This document shows positions 47,051-59,072 of a stretch of 64,000 nucleotides of DNA, one piece after another. Under the pieces are notes generated by a model. The model was given only the letters and a program-made list of their open reading frames with translations. It did not search any database and was not told the origin of the DNA. The translations under genes and the position numbers were made by a program. The stretch comes from Prinsepia uniflora (Eukaryota > Streptophyta > Magnoliopsida > Rosales > Rosaceae). The stretch's first letter is position 1. The number at the start of each line of letters is the position of its first letter. Where the stretch lies: positions 136,501 through 200,500 of the forward strand of contig CM064862.1 of NCBI GenBank assembly GCA_032719365.1, written 5' to 3'.

Positions 47051-49399
47051 CTAGACTTGCATCTTCTCATCTTGTGAAGTTGAAGGAGGCAAGGAGGATG
47101 ATGAGACCACTGAATGATAAGATGAAGAGGCAAGCTGGGCCAAAGCTGGAACAGCCCCACCTGTATGTTTTTCAAAAGGCATCAATAACAGCTTTATGAG
47201 ATAGTTGCAGAATTCTAAAACAAGATCCAGGTTTAACATGCAAAGAATATTGTTCTCACATTTAGCACCAGACATTCAAAACAAAAAAGATGAGAAAACA
47301 ATCGCATTAGTATTATTGTTCATGAGCACATGTGTGAGGACAGAAGAGTAGGTCAAATTTCAAATACTATATCAAGTCACTAAATGATATTTATACATTT
47401 ATACTGCATAACTAGCTGCATAATAATGTTGTGTCAAAAACCTTAGTTACCAACGATTTCCAATAACCAAAACAAGGACATATGGTGCCTAAGAAACCTG
47501 AACATCTGAACATGAAAGGTGTTCTTCCAAAAAAATTCCCCAACAAGTTTCAATCACCAGACAGGAACCAAAGTAGGTGAAATGAAAACTAATGAAATAG
47601 CTCAATTTTATGAACATACACAATCGAATAAGACAATCACTGACCTGCCAAACCTGCACAAGCTGATGAGAATACAATCACAGGTGGAGCCTACAGTTGC
47701 AAAGGAAGATTTATGTCATTCACTATCTTTAAAAGTACGCTTACAAAAACTTAGCTCATGCAAATATCACAACAAGGCATAGTCGGAAACAACAAAAGCC
47801 TTCTAAAATTTTAGCCTTTCTATGGACATGTATTCAAGTGTAGATACGAAGACACAAACGAACGCATCCATGAAGGCATTTAAGGATTCTAACATTCTGA
47901 TTACAAATTGGACGACCTTTTTATAAGCCATCTTATTCTCAAATCAATTATAAAATCAAAAGGATTACAATTCTGAAGGATATCTCAAAACTCCACAAAA
48001 TAACGCCCTGTGATCTAAAAGAAAAAGTGCAAGATTGAATGCTCAAGGACACATTAGGGCCTTCACATGCTCAATACATACTATCCTTTCCCTTCCTATC
48101 CACCATATGCACAAAGGGCTTGTTCACAACAAACGGACTTACTTTCTAAGTCCAACCCTTCAAGGCCCCATAAGAAATTCCTCACAAGGAAAGTATTAAC
48201 TTCACCCACGGAACCTCAAAAAAGGCAAGGGCAGAAGACTGCAACTTTGAGGCAACCTATGATTTTTTTTTTCCATCAAAATTAACTTCAACTCTCAACA
48301 TATAGTTCTAATGGTTTCACCATAGAAATCAGAAAATCTTCATGTGAGCACAGGGTGTCACTCCAACATGCATATGGTTGTCATAGACTAACTATTTTAT
48401 CATACTTGCAAGTAAAATTAATACATTAAGAAGTTGTCTAGAATTCCCTAAAGTTCAATATAAAAAAAATAATTAAAAAATCCAATATTTAGAAGATTTC
48501 CCTTTCTTCAATAAATTTTTCTGATATTGATATCTCCACCAATATTTCTATGGATCTAAGTTACCTTTATTTCTACTGATCCTGACATTTTCATCCTTAG
48601 TTATATGAAGCAGAATATTTCTAACGTAGCAAAATCATTGAAGAACTTACACCAATGAAAAAATGTAACCACATAGGTCCTTTTACAAATCTACGAACAA
48701 CAGGCATCACTGCAACAAGAAACACAAAAACAAATATAGAATAAGTAATCAAAAGTCTAATAAACCTAACCATCAAACTTTGCACAAAAATCATATTGCC
48801 TAGAAAATGAATGATAGACACAAAGGTTCACAGATATGTACAGAGACATATATAGCTACTAGTTATCGCATACATGTGCAAGAGATGGCAATGTACAAAG
48901 TCACTAAATATTTGGAGGGAAATTAATTTTTCAACCAGCTAAGGAGGGAAGTGTTTGTGTTAGAATCTCATCTTCGTCTCTGCTTTTCGTAGAGTTAATT
49001 TTGTATCAGATATAAGGATGATGGACATTTCATTGTTTTACAATTATTTCCTCACATTTTTTATTGAATAATTGCAAGTGATAATACATTCCACAATTAT
49101 TTCTACAACTCATAAATAGGCTCTAAGGAAAACGTAGGAGGCCCATTGTCTTAGAGATTGATATATCCCCAAAATTCCGGAACTATATCATAATCTTAGA
49201 TTAGGAGTTGATCAACCTGGATTAAATTTTTTAACAAACTGGGCCACCAAGTACCTACTGACTGAACCTGCCCCAATAATCGTGAATCAAGGATACTAGC
49301 ATACCCCATACCCCCTCCCAAACTGGCGCAACTGCAAATCTGGTAACTCTGTAATGAACCAAAGTGCTAGTCCCCATATCTCAAATCTGTGAAATGCCG

Positions 49400-49430
<31 letters not shown>

Positions 49431-50255
49431 ATCAAATAAAAAGGTAAACTGCCAACAAAAAGTTGCAGCTTACGCTATCAATAGGTAACTACTCATCTAA
49501 ATCTTCCAAGTACAATGACAACACTCCCTGAGGCACACAAGCTTCAAAGCAAGTACATTTAGTTTCAAGTCCAAATGTCGACACCACTAGCTGTCCCATT
49601 CCTACCACGCTTCTACCCTTAAGTCTACGTTAGCACACCTAAGAGAAGACATGTCACGCCATGGAGGTGGCCTTCACAACTTCTTGTTTAAGTCTGAACC
49701 TTCGGAGTCAAATCCTAATATAGTTATAGCTTAAGTTTGTTTTGTAGGCATTCCAAATTATACAAACTACATAATAATACTTCCCAAACCACTTCGCCCT
49801 TATATCCACCATTTGACTGGTTTTAATTGGGTGTTTACACAATAAATGGTGGGCTGATAACTTCCATGAGTTCGATTAACAATTAAAACACTAATATATA
49901 TATATATATATATATATGATTTTGGTTCCTTAGTTTAAGGGGTATATCAGATACTTAAGAACAAGTAATAATAACCAAACTCCAGGCTCGCCATAGGAAG
50001 AAATTAAACGATCTAAATTAAAAAGAAAAACAGATTACCATGGTTGAATCCATAAAAAGCACTTGCTGTACCACCAACAGCAGAGCCAATCTGTACCATG
50101 ACAAAATCACCACACAGGATCAGAATCCAAATTTCGCTGACAAACTAAATTTTCCAATATATGGATGTGGTTAGTAAAAGCAGTAAAGAAGAAAAAAATA
50201 CCATAGAAAAGCTATCCCTAATAAGAGGTGGAACAGTCCATTCGCTAGTTTCCAT
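47051..50255 (-). CDS. Small conserved-looking membrane protein, function unknown, 5 coding exons, 106 aa
   Basis: Coding exons on the minus strand: 50255-50202, 50090-50039, 48709-48651, 47690-47645 and 47160-47051 (321 nt in all). Every junction is GT...AG and all phases fit. The protein opens METSEWTVPPLIRDSFSM. A first hydrophobic, Gly/Ala-rich stretch follows (IGSAVGGTASAFYGFNHV, about 19-36), then a basic segment MPVVRRFVKGPMWLHFFIG, a second hydrophobic stretch APPVIVFSSACAGLAGGAVP (about 56-75), and a Ser-rich tail ending SQDEKMQV. Two membrane passes are likely. The order and clean splicing argue for a real gene. I recall similar short plant 'transmembrane protein' entries but cannot name a function. 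An in-frame ATG at 50342 would add 29 residues (MQGVERG...) if the leader is unspliced. An acceptor (gtgcag at 50273-50278) suggests an intron in the leader. Intron 2 contains a 29-base G run on this strand. Confidence 0.82.
49400..49428. repeat. Homopolymer of 29 C (G on the gene strand)
   Basis: An unbroken run of 29 C lies in the second coding-region intron of the minus-strand membrane-protein gene. On the transcribed RNA it would be a G29 run. Its length is probably variable and hard to sequence. Confidence 0.9.
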
Positions 50256-50779
50256 CTCCTTTGAAAGAGGGCCTGCACAATGATGGCATCTCATACCAGT
50301 TTTAGTTTTGAAATTAGCTATCCCTCTTTCTACCCCTTGCATTTTAGGGTTTATGGTATACAGGTCGACAGGGTTTAACGATGCACTGTACGGCCACCAA
50401 AAGAAGGGCTACACAAGCCTGCAAAAAACTCTATGTCAGGCTGTGAGCTAAGAAATTTGATCAGTCTATATTCTGTAATCATTATATACTCTGCTAAGAA
50501 AGCCCACAGAAGCCGGAATTTTTTTTTGAAGGTTTGGTTTGGATTCCAACAGATTTTCAAACTTTTGACTTTTATGATGCCAAATCCAAACCGGACTACC
50601 AAATAACAGTTCGAAGCAAATTGCTTTTCAATGGATTCATGCCCATTGCTATTTGTGCATGCTCTCTGTGCACTTAGGGAAAAAAGAAAAAACGGATTAA
50701 CCTTACACCATTTCAAACTCTAAATATATAATCATAATGTAGGAAAAAACAAACTTTGAAAGAATAAACGAGCACCAGA

Positions 50780-51304
50780 AAAGACATGTCCCCTTATAAC
50801 TTGAATTCTAAGAGGCATCCATAAACTAAACCATGAACAATTGGAGCACATCAACTACGAAAAGCGGTTGGAGCATCATGTCATAGCATTGCAATAACAA
50901 CTGTTACCATATTCTTCTTTTTGAGCTACGCTAAAACAAGTTTGTGCTAATTTTGTGAAGAATTTAAATATTGCATCAATCATATGATCAGTGAATACTC
51001 TAATACTGAACGTCAACATTGCCTCACATAAAACGCTATTTCCATTGTCACCAAATTCTCAGGAACCAGTAGAAACAAATTCAGAATAAAAATCAAACGC
51101 AAAGAATAAAACTTATCTACGAAACTATAAAACTAATATTATTGATAAAGCCCAATATTTTCACCCGTATCTGAGAGAGAGGTACCTTGGCGACGGGCTG
51201 CCTGGTGTGGAGTGGGGAGATGACGGGGCGGTAAAAGCAGAAGCGGCCTCTTCCCTAAAAACCTAGACGAAGCACATACGTTGGCTATTTCATGGGTGGG
51301 CTAA
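50780..51304 (-). repeat. Diverged copy of the eL42 first exon and first intron
   Basis: It aligns with 32515-33051. Shared blocks include acatgtcc.cttataactt, catccataaacta, tactctaata, aaccagtaga, caaattcagaataaa, the exon end GGTACCT / GGTACAT, ggcggtaaa, cttccctaaaaac and tttcatgggtgggct. In this copy the position of the eL42 ATG reads AAG (AAG then GTACCT donor), so translation would not start here. No eL42 exon 2 follows; instead the small membrane-protein gene lies downstream on the same strand. It may serve as that gene's leader exon and promoter. Confidence 0.75.
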
Positions 51305-51307
51305 TAA

Positions 51308-52252
51308 TGGTGTATTTAATTTAGATTTTAACATATTTTAATGAGTTTCAAATTTAACGAGTTTCAACCGATTTTAAAATATTTTTATTGATTTTAATGT
51401 ATTTTTTTATGAATTTTAAATTATTTATTTATTAATTTATTATAATTTTAAAAGATTTATTATTATTACATCCCTCCTATTGTCAATTTAAGTATTAGTA
51501 ATAACATCAAAACTACAATCGTTTTTCTAAATCAAAATAAAATCTTATCAATCAAGGGAAACATATCAAATTTATTAATTATTTAACAAACAAACAAAAA
51601 TACCATAAGAACTTACACACTTGTGTCATCATCGACGTTTGCACAATATAAAATATATATCTAAGGCACAATAAATAAGTAAAAAGGGAAAGACTACATA
51701 TATATATATATATATATAAATCAAATCAAAGGGATATCAAATATTACAGGAGCAAGTGTCAAGCAATCAGGTAGGAAAAACTTAAGAGTTTATTGAGGTT
51801 CAATTTAACGCAATCAAAGTTTCAACATTTTCAGTTCCAAAATCAACAAAATTAATCTAATTATATATGGATTGCTATCACATAATACCATAAACAGAAA
51901 CCGGAAATGGTTTGTATTTATTCTATTATGGTAGACTCTCATCGTTCACAATATCTTTCCACATATGTGATGTTATTTCACTCCTCCATTTATTAGCATT
52001 TTCTCGTTGTTACGCAGAATAAAAACATCAGAACATGCATTATACCATCGATGAATCAAGAGTTCCTTTGGGACCAGCAACAAAATGGCTTTGAGGAGTC
52101 ATAAAAACATCAGAACATGCATTATACCATCAATGAATCAAGAGTTCCTTTGAGACCAGCAACAAAATGGTGACCATAGCAAAGAAATTGTTTTGCACCT
52201 TTATCAATGACACCATCAAAGGAATCATTTGGGAAGAAACTCATATCCCCAA
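51308..52252 (-). mobile_element. Second PIF/Harbinger relic
   Basis: It begins with a terminus-like ggtgtatttaatttagattt. Near 51935-52010 the minus strand reads QRENANKWRSEITSHMWKDI, homologous to the transposase tail of the first Harbinger element (QREDANTWRASIASTMWRDA). Beyond is FDGVIDKGAKQFLCYGHHFV. An 83-bp segment is tandemly duplicated (52021-52187). Insertion of a gypsy LTR at 52253 truncates it. Confidence 0.6.
52021..52187. repeat. Tandem duplication, about 83 bp, two units
   Basis: Both units read aaaaacatcagaacatgcat ... agcaacaaaatgg with few differences, inside the Harbinger relic. Confidence 0.85.
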
Positions 52253-52721
52253 TGTTGATACTATATCGGCCCAGACCTACCTAAGGCCCAGATAGACCTG
52301 AGGCCCGACACCTCCAGCCCAAGCCCACTCGGACAGACAAACCCTAGCAAAACCTGGCCAAAAACCATACACGTGGACAGACCCCAGCCTTCCATGTGTC
52401 GATCTCATAGTGAATGCTCATTATCTCACATCGAAGAAATAAATTTATTGCACACATCACATCCATACAAAATGAGTTCACTTTTCTCCAAAAAGGTAAC
52501 TAAGCATTAACTATTCACATCTACTTTACGAATTACTATTCACCACTCACTTTTTCTACACAGACCCACCACTAACTTGGGTGTTGAAGTACCCTTAGGC
52601 TGGTACCACACCGGTGCCTACCTCTAACCCACCGACTAGTTTTCCCATTTTGCAGGTCTGTCAAAGGACATGTGGCTGAGTAGCATTCATCTCCTAAGTT
52701 GGCACATTTTGTGCATCAACA
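52253..52721 (+). mobile_element. 5' LTR of a Ty3/gypsy element
   Basis: It starts TGTTGATACTATATCGG and ends GTGCATCAACA, so the tips are inverted (TGTTGAT / ATCAACA). Two bases later comes TTTGACGCCGTCTGTGAGA, the primer-binding-site region typical of plant Tat-type Ty3 elements. A reverse-oriented relative of this LTR ends at 62177. Confidence 0.8.
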
Positions 52722-52722
52722 G

Positions 52723-52740
52723 TTTGACGCCGTCTGTGAG
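52723..52740 (+). other. Primer-binding site region of the plus-strand gypsy element
   Basis: TTTGACGCCGTCTGTGAG follows the LTR directly and closely resembles the 'TTTGGCGCCGTCTGTGGG' leader seen in many plant Ty3 elements. The primer tRNA is not assigned. Confidence 0.6.
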
Positions 52741-54253
52741 AATTTTGACTAAGTTTTCCCACCACTCTACTAAGCTGAGCATCAAATTCCTTTGTCATCA
52801 GTCAGTATGCAGGACAACGCGGACGGTCAAGTTACACCCGCACCGGATCAGAGACCGAGGGACACTTCTCCCGATGCGATCCGAGCGCTAGAAAGATTAC
52901 AGCGCGACATGGCTGAGATCAAGGTTAGCGACACTCAGACCGAGATATGTTATACCGAACTGAGCGGACAGTACACCGACGTGGTGGCCCAGCTGCAGGC
53001 CGCGCAACCGAGCTGAACACTCGCAGCACCGAGGACGAGGCTTGAGGGGTCGAGAGGGTTATAGCCGATTGTATCGAGCACGCCGAGCATATCTGCCAAA
53101 CCGATGGGAGGGAAAAAGCCATCACCACGGTTGCACCAACCGACAAGGCCTCCAAACTCCTGGTCATACCGGGAAAGGGCGCTTAGGGAACCAGAATCTT
53201 TCTCGATGTCCACGAAGCCCTGAGCGATACCTCCAAACCGGAGTGCAGACAGCTCAGTCCAATTCGACTCGAATTCCCCTATGAGAAGGGTTTACGGATG
53301 ATAGAGCAGATCGGTTGGATGCACTTCGAGATAGACCCACGGAAGCTGTCCCGCGGCGGCAATCACACACATATTTCAGTCACGAAGGGTGCTGACTCAT
53401 CTCAGGAAATCCACAGCGCGCGTCGGTCCGACCGACTCCTACACCACAACCGGTCCAAGTGCAACATGGGAAACTCATCCCGACGGGATGCCTACCGACC
53501 TGCTCGGGGAACTGACCACCGGAGCCTGGGCACCACCCTCAGTACTGACACACTAGTTCAACAGCTACTCGATCAAGTAAGATGTCTCGAGGCCGAGAAG
53601 GGGTCGCCCCAGGCACATACATGGGGTAGACCCAGCTTGGGTCCTTTTACTGCTCGGATAAACCGCTTCCAATACGATCACAAGATCAAGCCACTAAAGA
53701 TCCCCCTCTACACGGGAAAGACAGACTCGATCACCCACCTCAACAACTACTGGTCAGCCGTTGCCTTCACGAACCTGACCAACGAAGCTCGATGTCTCAT
53801 TTTCAGTTCTACCCTCATCGAGGCCACCATTAACTGGTTCTACCAGCTGGAACTCAGCTCCATCGATTCATTCAAACAGCACTCCAATGTCTTTTTGAAT
53901 TAGTTCATGATCCAGACAGACCGATTGTTCTCAACCAAAGACCTATTCCTCCTAAAAAAAGTAGAGACCGAGACGCTGCAGAACTATACTGCTCGTTTCA
54001 GTCTGGAATACTCTCGATGCACCGAGACCGATGACACCGCCGCTTTCACCGCTTTCAAGGGTGGTCTGTGCGAGTCACAATTCAGGTACGCCACACACAC
54101 CAAAGTTGGTCTACTTACAACAAATTGATAAAACAGGCGGTAATTCACGCCAATGCCGAGTTGCTGACCAACAAGGGAAATGCTACACCAAACGGAACCT
54201 ATCGGCCCAGCATGGGGGACTCGGTCAATACATATCGGCCAAGCCACTCTAGC

Positions 54254-56492
54254 TGACAGGACCCACCTCGGTTCCACCTCAAAAATCGAGGTAAATTCTG
54301 CTCCCATCCGACAACCCAAAACGAAAACCGAAACACTCACACGAAAAACCACAAATTACACCGTCAGACGCAGGAGATTTTAATACAACCCAGAGTCAAA
54401 TAACTAGACAAAGCATAGTACTAAACAAAATAACACAAATCTACACACAGAGTACACGCACAATAGGAAAATTTAAACCACTCCTGGGTCACTCTCGGGT
54501 ATTCCATGCCTCTGACGCTGCCCCAACGTCAACCCCCGCGCTAGCTCCACGACCTGGAGGGCAATTTAAAACAAAAAGGTGTGAGTGGACCATAAACAAA
54601 AATAATAGTTTCCAAATACCATTTCATAAGAAAACCGGGATTTGGCCCTCCGTTTTGAAAACATACATGCATAACTCATTAGAAAAAAACAGTTCTAAAT
54701 CACGTAATAATCACCATGAAAACAGTTATAGAAATCACATCATAAGCATCATAAAACCGTATCATAAAATGTAAATACCAAGCAATCATTATCCGATCAA
54801 ACCTGCTGGATCTATCCGAGTCTTTAAACTCCCGAGTCTTTAAACTCAATCCAGGCCTCAATTATATCCGAGTCTTTAAACTCAACAGGCCTACGGGGGA
54901 AATATCAATATATCCAAGTCTTTAAACTCCCGAGTCTTTAAACTCAATCCGGGTCTTTAAACCCAATCCGGGCCCGTCCCCCGTCAATCATAATATCCGG
55001 GTCTTTAAACCCAATAACCAGATCCAGCAAATCCAATTAAAACCATTTGAAAACCAATTCTAAATCCATATCCAAACCCGAATCCAAAATCACTGGTCCG
55101 AAGCCCTTCCGGCATCCAGAACCGTCATTCCGAACCCAAATCCGGAAAATCCACTTTTCAACTTTAAAACCAAATTCCGCTTTCCGAAATCCGATTTCAA
55201 AATCGAAAACCTTTAATCATCAAATCATGTCTCAAATCCATTTATAATCATTGAGAACCATTTATCATTTAAAATCCCAAAACCATCACATCATAATCAA
55301 AAATCAAACCTTTCTCGTAAAACGTGCCAAAAATAGTAATTTCTCGAAAATTGTGCCATTAAGTAAAGCAGTTATAAAGCATTCAATAATCATGAAATCA
55401 CATATAAAAATCATAAAACAAGTAATTAAAAGCAGTTATGCATGCTCAGTTATAGAGAAGGGGTCCATTCACAGATACCGGGTACGTCACTCGCGTCCCG
55501 AACGTTCTGCACGTTCCTCGACCTCCTCGGGGATTCCTGATCCTGCCTCCCGGTCGCCGCCGTGGGCTCCCCCGTGCTCACTAGACCCCCCTCAAGTCTC
55601 TGAACACCGCCACAGCTTCAATCCATGGGTTTAATCGCAACACCGCAACACCACCACTTCGACTCTCTCTGTTTTCCTGAGAACTCCAACCCTCACACTA
55701 CCCTGATTTCTTGCACAGTCCTCACTCACAAGCCACTCACCACTTCCTCCCTTCTCTGTGTCACTCTCTTGATCACCAGAACTCACCACACCCTCTGCAA
55801 TCGATCAATCCCTCTCCCAAACTCACTCTCTGTTTCTCTCTTGAGCACGGCCACAAACACACACACGACACATCTGAACCGTGCAAACTTGTAGAACCCT
55901 CTAGAACACTGCCACATGTCACAATCCCAAAGGCCCATCTCAAAATATCCCATCTCTCCTATACACTTGGCCTTACCAGATTGGCCCAATTCCCAATGCA
56001 CCAAAAGACCAAAATGCCCCTCTTTGAGTCAAAAATTACGATTATACTACTGTCATTCTAGACCCGTATCTCACCCGTCTAAAGTCCGATAAAGACGTGT
56101 CGTCTGTCGTTGAACTCAGGACGACGAGATCTACCTAATTGTCCTCGGTCTACGTACAAAAACCCAATCTTGCTAAAAGTCAACCTTTTTCCCCCTATTT
56201 TGACCAAATTACGAAAGTGCCCTCAACCTTCCGAACATCATAACTTCCTCCTCGGATGTCGGAATCGGGCGTGCCACCTGTCTACGGACTCGTGACGTCC
56301 CTACCTACGTCATGGTCATCGGTCAATACCCAATTGACCCCCCGAACTAAAAGTCAACTTTTTGCCCAGACTAGGGGCAAAATCGTCATTCTACGCTAAC
56401 AGACCCGAAAGTGGCCAACTAACCACCAATTAAGCTCACTAATCTGTTCTTAATTACTTCACTAATCCCGACTCTCGGGACGGGTCATTACA
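54254..56492 (-). mobile_element. Family A solo-LTR-like element, 2,239 bp, TSD ctagc
   Basis: It starts TGACAGGACCCACCTCGG and ends GGGACGGGTCATTACA, flanked by ctagc at 54249-54253 and 56493-56497. It is inserted in the gag region of the gypsy element. It carries GGTGTGAGTGGACC (54579-54592) and GGGTCCATTCACAG (55462-55475), the hairpin array at 54814-55022, and the two ~200-bp units near the right end. Shorter than other copies: the ~160-bp tandem units and the GC-rich stem-loop are missing. Confidence 0.9.
54814..55022. repeat. Hairpin array inside the 54254-56492 copy
   Basis: About seven units GAGTCTTTAAACTC or GGGTCTTTAAACCC, with one degenerate unit (AAGTCTTTAAACTC) at about 54915. 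Same architecture as at 1029-1245. Confidence 0.75.
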
Positions 56493-57672
56493 CTAGCCCC
56501 CAGCCTACCCCTCAACAACCGGCCCCCAGCCAGAACTAGCATCAGAGCTCCCTAGGAGGAAAAAGAAAATTCTATTCCACTTTTTACAGCCTGGGGAAGA
56601 AGCGTAAGAACCACGCCTACCACAACCACCATTAAGGACAGAGACAGCAAGATTACATGCAAAATGACAACTGCACCGAGCGTCCTCCGCCTCGGTCCAA
56701 GTATGAGACTTACACCTACTTGCACACTTCTTACGAAAACATGCTGATGAATGTAGATGACATGATCCCTAAACTGACCTGGGCCCCCGCCACAGGCCGA
56801 TTGGTCAAGAACAACAACGTCTACTACCAGTACCACAAATATAATAGTCACAACATTGACCAGTGCGTGGCTTTTAGAAACGTAGTGGAAGCACTGATCC
56901 AGGACCGAAAGATCAACCAATTCTTGCAGAATGCTCCAAAGTAGCCTTGTCATCCCCAAATCAACATCATCGTCGGGGGTACCTCCATTTCCTCACCCTT
57001 GGTAATAAACCGAGCCAAGAAAGACTTCATCCACACCATAAGGCATAACCAGCAGGTCTTGCAAGTCGAGGAGGGCAGAGCCCGAAAAAATAGCAAAAAC
57101 AAACTGGGAGACCATATCTTTCTCGGAGGAAGAAGATCAAGGAGTGATCTATCCGCACGACGACTTGATTGTCATCCGGGCCTTTATCCAAAATTTTGAT
57201 GTCTGTCAGATTGTGATCGACATTAGTAGCTCGGTCAATGTCATATTCATGGACGCTGACCGACCTGGACCGATCGCCAACCCCACTCTTCGGCTTCACA
57301 TGGGACTCAATTGTCCCAGTCGGCACAGTTAACCTCCCCATCACGGTTGGACAAAGTCTGAAGCATGCCACCGTCCTGGCCCTTTCTTGGTGGTCGACTA
57401 CCCAAACGCCTACAACTTTATCTTGGGACGCAGTTTGATTAATCAGCTCCGAGCAGTCGTCTCCACCCACTTGCTGCTAATGAAGTTTCCAACCCCCATG
57501 GGTATTGGACAGGTCCAAGGAAACCAGATGGCTACTCGGACCTGCAACTCTATCATTCTTTCAGGGAAGGCCATCACCCAACTGGTAGAAACCATGGCCG
57601 TCACCGAGTCCGCCTACGAGGTCGACCCAATTGATCCCCGGGTTGCCCAACACTTGTACGACGGTCCGATTG

Positions 57673-58284
57673 TGTCAGGACCCGACCCTCCTCTGTCAGG
57701 TCCCGATTCATCTAGCACGATATTGTCCGCTTTGGGCCTCCTTACCCTTGCCCTCACGATTTTGTTTTTGGGAGCTCACAGTGCAACTTCCCAGGGGGTC
57801 ACCCATCATGGAATTGCACCAACCTCAACTCGCTTAACTTTGGGGTTCCAATCCCCCCCAAAGCCACTGAGCTCCCAAAAGGCCTCATGTTAGATAGGTG
57901 TGTGCTTACACCTTTAAGGCACACCACCATTCTTTTCCCAGACCATTCCCCCCTCGCAGGAATTTGGGATTGTTCACCGTTCCCTCCAAGACACGGGTCT
58001 TACAATCCACCCCCATTAGGGCCCAGCGTCCTCGCTAGCACACTTCTCGGTCGAAACCTGGCTCTAATACCATTCTGTCAGGACCCGAACCTCCTCTATC
58101 AGGTCCCGATTCATCTAGCACGATATTGTCCGCTTTGGGCCTCCTTACCCTCACAGTTTTGTTCTAGGGGAAAAATCGTCATTTCACCCTGAACGTTCAT
58201 TAATCCTCGTCTAATCTCCGATTAGTCTCGCTAATCCGTCATTAATCCTTAATTAATCCCGCTAATTCGGGACAGGTCGTTACA
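57673..58284 (-). mobile_element. Cassandra-like TRIM (5S-carrying miniature LTR element), one LTR chimeric
   Basis: Minus-strand order: partial 5' LTR (58076-58284), PBS GAATGGTATTAGAGCC (58075-58060, the tRNA-Met type 'TGGTATCAGAGC' with one change), a 71-bp internal region with polypurine AATGGGGGTGGAT, then a full 332-bp 3' LTR (58004-57673, TGTAAGACCCG ... GGTCCTGACA). The LTR contains a 5S-rRNA-like block. The 5' LTR matches the 3' LTR only for its last ~90 bp. The rest (58167-58284) is family A sequence ending in the family A terminus. No TSD is visible (gattg against aaatc). Confidence 0.75.
57785..57846 (-). other. 5S rRNA-like segment within the TRIM LTR
   Basis: On the minus strand, CCCCAAAGTTAAGCGAG, then GATGGGTGACCCCCTGGGAAG, closely follows plant 5S rRNA from box A (AAGTTAAGCG) to box C (GATGGGTGACC). 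The middle differs (gttgaggttggtgcaattccat). 5S-derived promoters in LTRs define Cassandra TRIMs. Transcription by Pol III is possible but not shown. Confidence 0.8.
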
Positions 58285-59072
58285 AAATCGATCCTTCCAA
58301 TCTCTTTCTAGTGATCCTAGGAACCTATTGGAACCCTTAGGATGAAGCTTTGACCCCTAGAAGTACCCTAAACCTAGAATGAAAGTTTTGGTTCAAAATG
58401 TTTTTCAAAACCAATAGGTTTTAGGATTGGTTTTTAAGTTTTGAGGAGATAGTTGGATAGGAAATGAAGAAAGGAAGCCATAGGAGTTGGAATGGATGAA
58501 AAAGGACGAAAAATGGACGAGTTATGCACTGAACCGGGTAGCACGCGCGTAGCTTTGGAAACCGTGACAGGATCGGTTGTGTGAATTATATGTATATATT
58601 ATATATGATTATGAGATGTGTTATGTGATGTGCACATGATTTGGGCAGTGGCCCGTGTACTTGGTTTCATTATGGTTTTGGGCTGAGTCCCTTATGGATT
58701 TGGGCAGTGGCCCGTATATTTGATTTGATTATGGTTTTGGGCTTAGTTCCCACATATGGTTTCTTTGGATAAATGGTTTTCAAATGCATGCATGCTTTTT
58801 AGTGAAGGGCACAAAGGTCTTCTTATGAAATGTTTTTACAAACTGGTTGTTTTGTCCACTCATAGCTTTTAATATTTTGACTGCCCTTCAAGTTGACAGT
58901 GGATGTGAACTGTAGCATAGACCAAGATATCACATACCTCCTTCGGATCCTAGCGTACTCTGATGGCCCGAGAGGGCTAAGGTTGGAAATTTCCCTTGTC
59001 TGACACTCTGTGTCAGACGGGATCAGGGTCGTTCCTCGTTAATCCCAGGGAGATTGGGGACGGGTCCTGACA
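58285..59072 (+). mobile_element. Family A fragment, right half
   Basis: It matches the 5716-8623 copy from about 6560 onward with large internal deletions: ggttcaaaatg, agcacgcgcgtagct near gcacacgtgtagct, GGGC-type hairpin units (58645-58755), TTTTGTCCACTCATAG (58851-58866), the GACACTCTGTGTCAG inverted repeat (59001-59015) and the end GGGACGGGTCCTGACA at 59072. Confidence 0.65.

Larger units (their letters stand above)
52800..57672 (+). pseudogene. Ty3/gypsy gag and protease region, degenerate, split by a family A copy
   Basis: The gag core is FQYDHKIKPLKIPLYTGKTD, TIEATINWFYQLE-like sequence with stop TAG near 53902, then TLQNYTARFSLEYSRCTETD and AFTAFKGGLC (to 54120). A 2,239-bp family A element is inserted at 54254-56492. 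Gag continues with KYETYTYLHTSYENMLMNVD and YHKYNSHNIDQCVAFRNVVE (56700-56900), and protease-like CQIVIDISSSVNVIF, where the catalytic D-T/S-G is degraded to D-I-S. LVVDYPNAYNFILGRSLINQ then LRAVVSTHLLLMKFPTPMG (57390-57500) follows, and the sequence stops at 57672 where a TRIM abuts. Stops and frameshifts are frequent. The family is Tat-like Ty3 by these motifs. Confidence 0.75.

Noticed and set aside
57785..57846. A genuine 5S rRNA gene
   Set aside because: Only boxes A to C resemble 5S, the middle is divergent, and the segment sits inside a TRIM LTR with matching PBS and polypurine tract.
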